DNA of 64,000 nt from Cordylochernes scorpioides (taxonomy: Eukaryota > Arthropoda > Arachnida > Pseudoscorpiones > Chernetidae). Both the position numbers and the translations under genes were made by a program. Positions 42,801 to 52,417 of this stretch are shown here, piece after piece; the stretch's first letter is position 1, and the number at the start of each line of letters is the position of its first letter. Location of the stretch: positions 55,121,382 to 55,185,381 of the forward strand of contig CP092886.1 in NCBI GenBank assembly GCA_030710605.1. The letters run 5' to 3'. The notes below the pieces were generated by a model. That model ran no database searches. It was given only the letters and a program-made list of their open reading frames with translations, and had not been told where the DNA came from.

Positions 42801-42854
42801 CAGACAACAGGTGGACATCAAAGACTTTCCTTAAGTGTTGTCCATGAGGGTATA
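42264..42854 (+). mobile_element. Family A MITE with tandemly amplified 5' half
   Basis: Four tandem units of about 120 bp, each starting at the MITE terminus TATACACTCATGGACAAA and ending at ATAACCAAG-TGTG. The remaining half of the element appears only once, with a 29-base A-run and the closing inverted repeat TTGTCCATGAGGGTA. The 140-codon open frame through it is a repeat artefact. Confidence 0.8.
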
Positions 42855-42894
42855 TTCAGAACAAAAATGGAATTTTCGATAAAGGTATTTAACG

Positions 42895-43010
42895 AAACTA
42901 TAGACATTGGGAACAGTAGAAGTGTGAACAAAATTGCCTCTGTCTCCTTTAAAAAAAGAGACGACATCAAAGACTTTACCCTTCCTTAAGTTTTGTCTAT
43001 GAATGTGTAT
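42895..43010 (+). mobile_element. Family A MITE, one half
   Basis: TGTGAACAAAATTGCCTCTG through TTCCTTAAGTTTTGTCTATG. The 5' half is missing. Confidence 0.6.
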
Positions 43011-43226
43011 ATATGAGAACCAAAAATATGTACCTCTCCCTTTAAAATTGTATTAAAATAATATATTATGTTTAACCCCAGTAAAAAACAAAAAGGTAGG
43101 GATAAGCTACAACAATGAAGTTATTAATATAATAAATGGTTTTAATGCTTCTTGAATGAAGTGTTGTCTCCTTTTGTACATGAACACCTTCCTCCTGGAA
43201 CTATATCTGGAATAAACATAAAGCTG

Positions 43227-43641
43227 AATACACTCATGAAAAAAAAAACTTAAGTAAGTGGAAAGTCTTTGATGTCGCCGGGCGTCTATTTCTTTAAAAG
43301 AGACAGAGACAATTTTTTTCACACTTGATTATCTGTGTGTTTTCAATAAAGATCACTGTAGAAAGAAGTTTGACAATTATCCCGCAAATGTTTCTTTTGA
43401 ACGAAAAATCGAAATTTATTTTAAGGGGAAATAACGATTATTTCTAATCTTAGAGATGAAGTATGAAAGAATGAATTGTGAAGAGTAATGATAATTTATC
43501 AAACTTCGTTCTACAATCATAAGCCACATTATATTCTATTTTAAAGTTCACTGTGTATCAAATTGATTCCAGAGTTATTGTCTCAATCCCGATATACATG
43601 CTAAAAGGTAAAACTTCCTTAAGTTTTGTCTATGAGTGTAA
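43227..43641 (+). mobile_element. Family A MITE interrupted by a SINE fragment
   Basis: The terminal repeat at 43227 and the closing TTTTGTCTATGAGTGTA at the end are in the right order. Between about 43372 and 43500 lies a minus-strand SINE family 1 tail (TATCCCGCAAATGTTTC, GAATTGTGAAGAGTAATGAT). Confidence 0.65.
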
Positions 43642-43730
43642 TGATCAAGACTTGAAAATTCACGTATAACATCCCAGCATTCTTCCACATTACATAGGTT
43701 TTTCTATCATCTAATCATCATTATAAATTA

Positions 43731-44062
43731 CCTTCATGGACAACACTTAAGAAACTAGAAAGTCTTTGATGTCATCGCTCGTCTGTATTTTTGAAGGAGA
43801 CAGAGGCAATTTTGTTCACACTTGGTTATCTTGTGTGTCTTCAATAAAGGTTACTGTGTATCAAATATTTTTCAGGGTTATTGTCTGAATACCGATATAT
43901 ATGTTAAAAGGTACAACTTTCTTAAGTTTTGTCCATGAGTGTATATTAGTTATCTCGTGTGTCTTCAATAAAGGTCACTGTAATATCTTTCAGAGTTATT
44001 ATCTGAATATCGATATACATGCTAAAAGGTACAACTTCCTTATGTTTCGTCCATGAGTGTAT
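43731..44062 (+). mobile_element. Family A MITE plus a tandem extra 3' half
   Basis: A full element (43731-43947) closes with TTTTGTCCATGAGTGTAT. It is followed at once by a repeated 3' half (TTAGTTATCTCGTGTGTCTT to TTTCGTCCATGAGTGTAT). Confidence 0.7.
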
Positions 44063-44339
44063 ATATGTGAAAACAAAAGTTAAAAATAAAGGTGAAACAA
44101 TATAGAGATACATCTGTATTCCATCATTGTATCAACAGTCAATTGTCCACATAATATTTCGACCTATAAATTCGTTGTTGAATAATAAAGAAAAAAAAGG
44201 GAGAATTCTAAGTTTGTGTCCAGATACGAGACTGCGCTCCTGATTGGCAGATGTACAAGATGTAAACAAACACGTGATTGGGTGTTTTTATCTGGCCTAC
44301 CCACACCCACTGTAACCTAACCTATATTGACACAAAGCA

Positions 44340-44500
44340 ATAACGCGCCATCTATACATATAAAAATGAAAGGATTTAAAAGCACGAATGTTTCCTTTAT
44401 ACATAATACAAACTTATACTGTCCTTACTGCGATGAAAAAATATATTGGGAGGGCTTGGCTTATCAGTGGTGAACCATCCCAGCGGTTTCGCCAATTTAA
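44340..44500 (+). repeat. Repeat family D
   Basis: AACGCGCCATCTATACATAT, TACTGTCCTTACTGCGATGA and GGGAGGGCTTGGCTTATCAG; single-arm copy, also like 51603-51760. Confidence 0.6.
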
Positions 44501-45329
44501 TCCACCAGACCGCTTCTCAAAGCTCTAATACTGTATTGGGCGATTCTGCTTATATATGCTGCACTGAAGGGTGGAATCTCAGAAATGGTTTTCAAGAAAA
44601 CTATGGACATAAGCTAACCTATATTGATACAGCAAGTATTGGGCACAATCTCTCTTAGGAATCTCCCAAATAATAATAAAAACACGAGTAGATAATAACG
44701 AAACTATAATTAGAAAATATACAATTAAACTGTATATTCGGGGGGATATCAGGAAAAATAAAAAATTAAAGTATTCGGAGGGAAAGCACACACACACACA
44801 AAATCCTTCATTAGGGACTTGCCCCATACAGATTCTTTCAATTGGGTAAGGTAATAATCATCTTGTGTTATTTACATAGAAATTGAACTGGCTTTACTCT
44901 TCGTCTCAAAGTCATTGAATTGTTGACTGGTCCTTACATAATGATGATCTAAAATATTTATAGTAAGCTATTGCCTTATATTTGTTTGCTGATATTTTTG
45001 AAAGCAATACGTAGGGTGAAGTGTTGGTACATTTAATTTGTTGATATAGGGCCTTCCTCTCTGTTTTGGAGGGAAAGCCAAGGAGTTATAAATGTATCTA
45101 GACATACCTCTCCAACTCATTACCCACAAATGCTTTAATTTTTTCCTAACGAGGATAAAGGTATTATGTCGAAACGTTGAGAAAATAAAAAACTTTTTCT
45201 GGCCGAAGTGTATTTTTAAGAACTATGAATTCCTGCCAGGCAACCTTTATAATCAAGAAATATGTAGATCTCTTATGATGGTGATTATTTCTGAAATAAC
45301 TGAATTCTACAGACTTGTTTCAATTATAA
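44501..45329. other. Intergenic stretch with a foldback-family arm
   Basis: No gene. 45145-45245 carries one arm of the foldback family (CGAAACGTTGAGAAAATAAA, TTCTGGCCGAAGTG). Confidence 0.4.
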
Positions 45330-45534
45330 CCTTTATCAGGGGAGAACGTGAAAACCCCCTTACTGTCTGGAGGAGGACTCTCTGTCGTTGGGGGAATCTC
45401 CTGGACTTTACATAACTGTATATAGTTTACTCTTTTATTTTATCCCACTTTTTATAATTATTATATACTACTACCATTGACTTGTGTATGAGGTCAATAA
45501 AATATTTTTAAATCTCAAAAAAAAAAAAAAAAAC
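45330..45534 (+). mobile_element. 3' end of a Tx1/L1-like LINE with poly(A)
   Basis: The last codons read RENPLTVWRRTLCRWGNLL, the same C-terminal box as PLLVWRRTLSRWGSL at 58.6 kb. They are followed by a short 3' UTR with TCAATAAAAT and a 17-base A tail. 5'-truncated. Confidence 0.75.
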
Positions 45535-45582
45535 GTTCTACGTTTTTTTTGGACTTCTCAATTACTTGAATTCTACATTAAA

Positions 45583-45800
45583 TACACTCATGAACAAAAC
45601 TTAAGGAAGTTGTATCTTTCAGCATGTATATCGGGATTCAGACAATATCTCTGAAAGATATTTGATACACAGTGACCTTTATTGAAGACACGAGAAAATC
45701 AAGTGTAAACAAAATTGCCTCTGTCTCCTTAAAAAAAAAAAAACAGATAATCGGCGATATGAAAGACTATCCACTTCCTTAAGTTTTGTCCATGAGTGTA
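45583..45800 (+). mobile_element. Family A MITE, best-preserved copy
   Basis: 218 bp, TACACTCATGAACAAAACTT to AAGTTTTGTCCATGAGTGTA; long inverted termini with TA ends and a single interior. A useful reference for the family. Confidence 0.82.
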
Positions 45801-46469
45801 CTTGCAACTAGCGACATTCTGCATGTAAATAATTTCGCTTAATTTTAAACCAACATATATTTTTTTATATTTACATATCGTCAATATTTCTTTGGATGAC
45901 TCATTTACACAAACAACCCTCAATAACATTTCCCGTTCAATGTAAACAGCCCTCAGAATAAAATATTTGCATATCTTAGAATCTAACACATGATATCGAT
46001 GCATTGTGTAAATCACCACAGATATAATTTCTGAAAATAATGGTGTAAATACATAACGTTCCGAATTGATTTGAATAAATAGAGAACTCTCCCACCCAGC
46101 CTATTGTCTTCCAGTATTGAAGGTACGATGCTTGCTGCTGGCGAGTGTTAGAGAAGCCTGAGGCGGCACACGGGGTGAGTTGATGACAGATACGGTGGCT
46201 TCCCGCGTCCAGTAATTGGGACTGTAAGTTGAGAACCTTCCCTCTTCTCTAGGTTTGCCGCCTATACTTGGGAACTCTGGGCCTGGAATGTGTGGTCCTC
46301 GGACTGGAATGTGTTGTTTTCAGACTAGTACATGTAACTCTGAGACTGGTATATAGGGTTCTTGGAGTGGTATGTGTTGTTTTCGGACTGTTATATGTCT
46401 GGGTCTTTGAAGAAATAGATGTGGCTTCTCAATTATTGTTAGATACATGTGTGGCTTCTTTGATATTGT
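45801..46469. other. Spacer before the 60-bp minisatellite
   Basis: Part of it (46260-46440) is a decayed version of the repeat that follows. A strong splice-donor-like GGGGTGAGT lies near 46174, but no reading frame supports an exon. Confidence 0.35.
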
Positions 46470-47250
46470 CATATGTGTGGGGCTTCTTGGAAGCTGTTAG
46501 AGGTATGTGTGGCTTCATTTATATTTCCACAAGTATGTGTGGCTTCTTGGAAGCTGTTAGAAATATGTATTGTTTTTTTTATATTGTTATATGATAGATG
46601 GCGCCAGCCATTTGCAACTTTCAGTTGCACGATAAGTAGATGCATTTTTCTTAATTTATTCACCTTATCCCAGTACAATTTCACATTTGTACTATTTTTT
46701 CACATTGTTATATGTGTTGCTTCTTTGATATTTGCATAAGTATGTGTGGCTTCTTGAAAGTTGTTAGAGATATGTGTGGCTTCTTGGAAACTGTTAGAGA
46801 TATGTGTGGCTTCTTTGATATTTGCATAAGTATGTGTGGCTTCTTGGAAGCTGTTAGAGATATGTGTGGCTTCATTTATATTTGCATAAGTATGTGTGGC
46901 TTCTTGGAAGCTGTTAGAGATATGTGTGGCTTCTTTGATATTTGCATAAGTATGTGTGGCTTCTTGGAAGCTGTTAGAGATATGTGTGGCTTCATTTATA
47001 TTTGCATAAGTATGTGTGGCTTCTTGGAAGCTGTTAGAGATATGTGTGGCTTCTTTGATATTTGCATAAGTATGTGTGGCTTCTTGGAAGCTGTTAGAGA
47101 TATGTGTGGCTTCATTTATATTTGCATAAGTATGTGTGGCTTCTTGGAAACTGTTAGAGATATGTGTGGCTTCATTGATATTTGCATAAGTATGTGTGGC
47201 TTCTTGGAAGCTGTTAGAGATATGTGTGGCTTCTTTGATACTTAAGATGC
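46470..47250 (+). repeat. 60-bp minisatellite with 120-bp higher-order period
   Basis: Unit TATGTGTGGCTTCTTGGAAG, CTGTTAGAGATATGTGTGGC, TTCTTTGATATTTGCATAAG. Units alternate between TTCTTTGAT and TTCATTTAT, giving a 120-bp super-period. 60 is divisible by three, so one frame stays open for 177 codons with a 20-residue repeat (MCGFLEAVRD plus MCGFFDICIS). I regard this as non-coding because there is no codon signature and the edges are decayed. Confidence 0.9.
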
Positions 47251-47612
47251 ATGCATAGTTTATTTAATGTTGTTAGAAGAATGTGTGGTAACATCTTGGT
47301 GGTGTTATCAGATGAAGGTAAAAGCCTCAAATAAAATACTAACTTGAAATATCGATGCTATGGTCTATACTGGAAGTGATTAGTAATTTTTTATCGGATA
47401 AATTCATTTTTTGTTTAATTTTTACAAGGTTGGTCCCCATCAGGTGGATTACTCATGGAGGTTTTAATATACCTATGACTTCTTAGACACGTGTTGTTGA
47501 ATGTAAGTCAGTCTTCTTTAATGTAGTTAGAGTTGCGTGTTATAGTGCTAAGTTTAGGTCGACGTACCAAGGCTGGCCACAAAGAGAGTTAGAGGGACCT
47601 ACCCAGCAAGTG
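47251..47612. other. Region 3' of the Twist-like gene
   Basis: No repeat or ORF; the likely 3' UTR of the minus-strand gene. There is no clear AATAAA on the minus strand close to the stop. Confidence 0.35.
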
Positions 47613-47951
47613 TCAGCAGGTGTCGGTCAACAGGTCCTGGAAGGAGTCCCCGGACTCCATCCTCCATACAGAGAAGGCGGAGCTCAGTCCGTAGCACGCT
47701 GTGAGGTCCACGCCATCGTCCGTACACAAGACATCCAGGAGGAAGTCGATGTAGGAAGCAGCGAGACGTAAGGTCTGGATCTTGCTGAGTTTGTCCGAAG
47801 GGAGCGTGGGGATGGTGTTACGCAGGGCTGTGAAGGCGGCGTTCAGGTTGCGAGTTCGCTGCCGCTCGCGGACGTTGGCCAGGGTCCTCTGCATCTGGAC
47901 TTCATCAGGGTTGAGACGTCGCTTGGGTCTCTGCCTCCGTGCGGACTCCAT
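47613..47951 (-). CDS. twist: Twist-family bHLH transcription factor (short paralogue)
   Basis: 112 residues. A basic N-terminus ([13 protein letters not shown]) leads into a complete bHLH domain at about 22-75. The basic region is [16 protein letters not shown]; the loop and helix 2 hold the Twist-typical [18 protein letters not shown], then YIDFLLDVL. Residues 89-99 ([11 protein letters not shown]) match the Twist C-terminal WR motif, which separates it from Hand, Scleraxis and Atonal-type bHLH proteins. Twist factors dimerise and bind E-boxes in mesoderm specification. The protein is shorter than typical Twist proteins (around 160 residues or more), lacking the long N-terminus. An in-frame TAG about 60 bases upstream of the ATG limits 5' extension unless an exon is spliced on near CCTAG (about 48001). 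The codons are GC-rich, unlike the flanks. Orthologue or extra paralogue cannot be decided here. Confidence 0.85.
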   Translation of the reverse strand: MESARRQRPKRRLNPDEVQMQRTLANVRERQRTRNLNAAFTALRNTIPTLPSDKLSKIQTLRLAASYIDFLLDVLCTDDGVDLTACYGLSSAFSVWRMESGDSFQDLLTDTC

Positions 47952-48000
47952 GGCGCGGACTGGGGTGGGCGGAGTCTGGGGGCGGGGCTTGTGGCGGCGC

Positions 48001-48420
48001 TAGGACACACCTGTGGGACTCTCTGTGACATTTGTTTATAAGTGTTCCTAATTTCCGTAGTTCCGACTTCACATGGGACACACCTGTAGCGCTCTCTGCG
48101 GACCATTGTTCAGAAACAGTTTTTTCCTGTTCAGTTATCACATAGGCTACACCTGTGGGACTCTCTGTGACATAACATATTTGTTTACAAGAGTTCCTAA
48201 CCCCGTAGTTCTGATTTCACATGGTACCGCCTAAGGAGCTCTCTGTGACCTAGGAATGTTGTTTAATGACAGTTTAAACTTGTTCTAGCTTCACATAGGA
48301 TACACACATCCATGTGGGACTCACTTTGACATTAGACATTTGTTTATAAGAGTCCTAACTTCCGTAGTTCTGTCTACACATGAGGCGCACCTGTAGGGCT
48401 CTCTTTAGCCTAAGACTTCG
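48001..48420. repeat. Low-copy imperfect tandem repeat upstream of the Twist-like gene
   Basis: Units of about 145-155 bp, each built of two related halves: CACCTGTGGGACTCTCTGTG and CACCTGTAGCGCTCTC. The two full units at 48004 and 48145 are closest; a third near 48300 and a half near 48380 are more diverged. It lies in the presumed promoter side of the gene. CACCTG is an E-box core and recurs once per half unit. Confidence 0.65.
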
Positions 48421-48445
48421 TTGTAGTAACTTTAACGGGTACAAG

Positions 48446-48504
48446 TACACTAATGGACAAAATTTAAGAAAGTGAAGAGTCTTTGATGTCGCCGGTTATC
48501 TATA
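48446..48504 (+). mobile_element. Family A MITE, 5' fragment
   Basis: TACACTAATGGACAAAATTT to GATGTCGCCGGTTATCTA, cut off exactly where the family B MITE begins. Confidence 0.65.
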
Positions 48505-48790
48505 TACACCTATCCCCCGATTTACACGGTACTTGTTTTAGACGTTTTCGCTTTTACACGGTTTTCCAAATAAGTTTTTTTTTTGTTTTTATCGCACTAT
48601 ACTAAATGCTACTGTGATTGAACACATGCGCTGTGTACACATCTCACGAGGAATCCCGAGCTTATGTGCTGACTTGCTGCACACGCACACTGTGTCTGTA
48701 TTTCTTCGCATAAAAATTTCGCGAAAATTTTTAATTTTCGATTTACACGTTTTTCTCAGGAACGTATCTACCGTGTAAATCGGGGGATAG

Positions 48791-48795
<5 letters not shown>
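48505..48795. mobile_element. Hairpin-ended MITE (family B), copy 3
   Basis: 291 bp with the same termini (TACACCTATCCCCCGATTTA ... GGGGGATAGGTGTA). It follows directly on a truncated family A element, and a long (AT)n run follows it. Its interior matches copy 2 at 7288-7572. Confidence 0.75.
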
Positions 48796-48831
<36 letters not shown>

Positions 48832-48876
48832 TTTTAAAAGCAATCAATATACGTATAGAAAGTTTAAATAAAAAGG

Positions 48877-48960
48877 CATATATTGGCTCAAAATATCATT
48901 TATTTTACCAATATTTCAGTTGGCTGAGCGCCAACCTTTATCAAGGTGTTATAACATATT
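48877..48960. repeat. Inverted repeat arm flanking the Helitron (left)
   Basis: CATTTATTTTACCAATATTT, CAGTTGGCTGAGCGCCAACC and TTTATCAAGGTGTTATAACA; the inverted partner is at 50080-50190. These look like the two ends of a foldback element into which other repeats have inserted. Confidence 0.65.
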
Positions 48961-49017
48961 AATATAATTTTTTTCAAATAAAAGACACTTCGGCCAGTAA
49001 ATCTTTTTATTACGATA

Positions 49018-50077
49018 TCTACTTATATAATTGCCTTATTCTGAAGCTCACGGATAGAATGCGCGCCCATTGGCTGCCGGCGAACACGTGTCCTCCCTGC
49101 CCCCCTCTAGACAACCCTGTTATCAGCTGTGTGATACATACACCTGTCTATAGCGGCCATTCTAGATAACCCTGTTATCAGCAGTGTGTTACATCCACCT
49201 GCCTATACAGACCACCCTGTCTAAAGCGACCACTGACCACCCTGCCTATAGCGACCACTCTAGACAACCCTGTTATCAGCTGTGAGATACATCCACCTGT
49301 CTTTACAGACCACCCTGTATATAGCGGCCATTCTAGATAACCCTGTTATCAGCTGTGTGATACATACACCTGTCTATAGCGGCCACTCTAGACAACCCTG
49401 TTATCAGCTGCGTGATACATCCACCTGTCTATACAGACCACCCTGTCTATAGCGGTCACCTTAGGCAACCCTGTTATCAGCAGTGTGATACATACACCTG
49501 TCTATACAGACCACCCTGTCTATAGCGGCCACTCTAGACAACCCTGTTATCAGCTGTGTGATACATACACCTGTCTATAGCGGCCACTCTAGACAACCCT
49601 GTTATCAGCTGTGTGATACATACACCTGTCTATAGCGGCCACTCTAGACAACCCTGTTATCAGCTGTGTGATACATCCACCTGTCTATACAGACCACCCT
49701 GTCTATAGCGGTCACTTCAGGCAACCATGTTATCAGCAGTGTGATACATACACCTGTCTATACAGACCACCCTGTCTATAGCGGCCACTCTAGACAACCC
49801 TGTTATCAGCAGTGTGATACATACACCTGTCTATACAAACCACCCTGTCTATAGCGACCACTCTAGACAACCCTGTTATCAGCTGTGTGATACATCCACC
49901 TGTCTATACAGACCACCCTGTCTATAGCGGCCACTCTAGACAACCCTGTTATCGGCTGTGTGATACATACACCTGTCTATACAGACCACCCTGTCTATAG
50001 CGACCACCCAAGACAACGTTTTTAAAATATATTCGCACTCGGGTAAAACCCGGGCGTTGCCCAGGCCATTCGTCTAG
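49018..50077 (+). mobile_element. Non-autonomous Helitron with an internal minisatellite
   Basis: Starts TCTACTTATATAATTG after an A and ends with a hairpin (CCCGGGCGTTGCCCAGG, 50049-50065) plus CCATTCGTCTAG followed by T, so A/T insertion and TC...CTAG termini. 1,060 bp with no Rep/helicase. Most of the interior (about 49105-50020) is a tandem array. Confidence 0.75.
49105..50020. repeat. Minisatellite inside the Helitron
   Basis: Units of two lengths differing by an optional roughly 18-bp piece (ACAGACCACCCTGTCTAT). The core is CTAGACAACCCTGTTATCAG, CTGTGTGATACATACACCTG, TCTATAGCGGCCACT. About twelve units. Confidence 0.85.
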
Positions 50078-50079
50078 TA

Positions 50080-50190
50080 TTAATATAAAGGCACATTGAA
50101 ATGTTATAACACCTTAATAAAGGTTGGCGTTCAGCCAACTGAAATATTGGTAAAATAAATGTTATTTTGCTTCAATATATGTCTTTTTAA
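50080..50190. repeat. Inverted repeat arm flanking the Helitron (right)
   Basis: TGTTATAACACCTTAATAAA, GGTTGGCGTTCAGCCAACTG and AAATATTGGTAAAATAAATG; partner of 48877-48960. Confidence 0.65.
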
Positions 50191-50209
50191 TTAATCTATC
50201 TATATTTAT

Positions 50210-50310
50210 ATAAATATTTTGATGGAGACAGAGTCAATTTTGTTCACACCTGGTTATCTCGTGTGTCTACAATAAAGGTCACTGTATTTCAAATAACTTT
50301 CAGAGTTATT
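50210..50310 (+). mobile_element. Family A MITE, inner fragment
   Basis: GATGGAGACAGAGTCAATTT to CTTTCAGAGTTATTCAA; both termini are missing. Confidence 0.55.
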
Positions 50311-50714
50311 CAATAAAATAATTTATGATATATTATTCATTTTCCTTTATGTATTCTACCACCGTGTTTATATTTCACCTTTGGCGAATTTCTTTGATAA
50401 ACAATGTATCAATACTATTTTGCCATTCATCCTAATGAAACAATTTTGCATATTGCTCCGCGGCCTTCATTGCCATATTGTTGTGTGTCAACAAGTAGTC
50501 GAACGATGGTACACGGGAGCAGTACAAATTATTATTATTATTTTTTTTTTAAATTTTAATTAAATACTTATCATAGAAACGGCACCACAGAGAGGACGAG
50601 GTTAAATTGTATTTGACCATTGACCACCGTTTCGCGACAATGTGTTAAATACAACGTGCCAGTTATCGTTTTACCCTTCGTCTATTTTTTTGGATTTTTA
50701 ACCCGGCGATTAGA

Positions 50715-50843
50715 ATGTACAGTTACAGCTACAACCGGCCCGGCAAGACCCCGAACATCATGACCTACCTGGACCAGACCACGAGTCCAGCACTGCACCA
50801 AATAAACCATCTGAGCATCACATCCCTACCTTTGTCTCATTAA
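50715..50843 (+). CDS. Possible host terminal exon / small ORF (unknown)
   Basis: 42 codons starting MYSYSYNRPGKTPNIMTYLD, then stop. The first 20 or so codons have strongly GC-biased third positions (CGG CCC GGC AAG ACC CCG AAC ATC), unlike the AT-rich surroundings, which suggests selection for coding. A pyrimidine-rich tract and GATTAG just upstream could be a splice acceptor. AATAAA at 51132-51137 could be its polyadenylation signal, giving a 3' UTR of about 290 bp. I do not recognise the protein. Confidence 0.3.
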   Translation: MYSYSYNRPGKTPNIMTYLDQTTSPALHQINHLSITSLPLSH

Positions 50844-51131
50844 TATGATATCTAGCGCTCTCTCCATCACTCTCTGATAGAAGTGTTTCCTATATCCACC
50901 ATGATCATGTCACATCAAGTATGTGGCCACCTAACTCTACTGACTGTCATCCCCTGGACATGTGAGGCATGGTTAAACATGAAACCAATTAACATTGTCC
51001 AAACCACATTGAAAGCCTCCATTGTCGCTGCAATGGAACTACGTTACTAAGGACCATTTATATAATTCAGACATGCCTACGTTTTCTACCATATATTGAA
51101 GTCCCTATCGAGGTAGACGAGGGCTATATGG

Positions 51132-51137
51132 AATAAA
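51132..51137 (+). terminator. Candidate polyadenylation signal
   Basis: AATAAA in a region free of obvious mobile elements, 289 bases after the stop of the possible exon at 50715-50843. Confidence 0.25.
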
Positions 51138-51602
51138 TGTATTTACTATATTTGTCTTTATATGTATATATACCAAGCCTTTTTCTCTTTTGTATTTCGT
51201 TTGATTTGGATTTTTTTTTCGTTATTAAATGTTCCCAAATTTTTTTTTTCACACACACGAAAGCCTTTATTAAGACACACAGGTCTTACAGAGGATTCTC
51301 CTTGGGGTTACAAAAGGGAGAAAGTGGGAAATAAAAATGGGGAAAGAATATATACATATGGTAAATATATACAGATTATAAGAAAGAATAAAGAAATAAG
51401 AAGAATTTTAAAAAATAAATAAATAAAATGTTCCCAAATATTATAGATAGGAGCTAACTTAGACTGAGCCCAAAGGTTCTCAGGAGATGCCGAGATACCT
51501 TGGTTGACCTATGTCACTGAGGTTGTTTGAATTAGGATAAAAGTTAGCCCAGAGAGGGTCGAGATCTGTAGTAGACTTCAAATATAGAGAGGAATATATA
51601 TT

Positions 51603-51825
51603 AATACAAATAAATAACGCCCCATTTATATATATAACGAATGAAGACATTAAGACGCGAGTGTTTCTTTTCACAAATAAATCAAACTTCTACTGTCCTT
51701 ACTGCGATGAAAAAATATTGGGAGGGCTTGACTCATCAGTAGTGAACCCTCCCAGCGGACAGTAGAAGTTTGATTTATTTGTGAAAAGAAACACTCGCGT
51801 CTTAATTTCTTCATTTGTTAGAGAT
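51603..51825. repeat. Repeat family D, foldback form
   Basis: The left arm runs from ATGAAGACATTAAGACGCGA to GGAGGGCTTGACTCATCAG. The inverted right arm starts at ACAGTAGAAGTTTGATTTAT and runs to CTTAATTTCTTCATTTGTT. Confidence 0.65.
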
Positions 51826-51838
51826 ATATATATATATG

Positions 51839-52062
51839 TACACTCTCATGGACAAAACTTAAGTAAGTCAAAAGTATTTGATGTCGACGGTCGTTTTTTT
51901 TTTTTTTTTTTTAAGAAGACAGAGGTAATTTTGTTCACATTTGGATATCTCGTGTATCTTCAATTAAGGTCATTGTGTCTCAAATATCTTTCAGAGTTAT
52001 TGTATGAATTTCGATATACATGCTAAAAGGTACAATTTCCATAAGTTTTGTCCATGAGTGTA
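51839..52062 (+). mobile_element. Family A MITE
   Basis: TACACTCTCATGGACAAAAC to TAAGTTTTGTCCATGAGTGT; a full copy with a long T-run at 51895-51912. Confidence 0.78.
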
Positions 52063-52274
52063 TATATACATTGATCCACAATTGCCGCTGAGGTTGTTCG
52101 CACTTAGAAAGGAGCTAGTTTAGAGAAAGCCTAAAGTTTTCTCAAGAGACATCATGAAAGACATCTGCTATGTAACTTACCTTTTCTATCCTTATCACAC
52201 TATATTTCCACTAAATAATTCTTTTTTACTTGTCGCAACTTCACGTGGTAAAATCCATGATAATCCTGGTAGGT

Positions 52275-52332
52275 AGTTAGCGACTGCTTTTACTGTAAGT
52301 GCACCTTAGGTCTACACATGTAGAAAGCAGTT
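52275..52332. repeat. Single, isolated unit of the 64-bp satellite
   Basis: GCGACTGCTTTTACTGTAAG, TGCACCTTAGGTCTACACAT, GTAGAAAGCAG; a diverged monomer outside any array. Confidence 0.6.
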
Positions 52333-52417
52333 CGACATTTGCACTTAAAAGTTTACCAAAGCCAGTTTATTTACGAGTCAGTACTGGTGAGTTGAACTTT
52401 CAAAAGAATTCTTGAGA

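Noticed and set aside
46712-47245. 177-codon frame with a 20-residue MCGF repeat
   Set aside because: Explained by a 60-bp tandem repeat whose period is divisible by three; decayed units at the edge are not frame-conserving.
47782-48141. Frames overlapping the Twist-like gene on both strands
   Set aside because: Shadows of the bHLH frame; only the minus-strand 112-codon frame contains conserved motifs.
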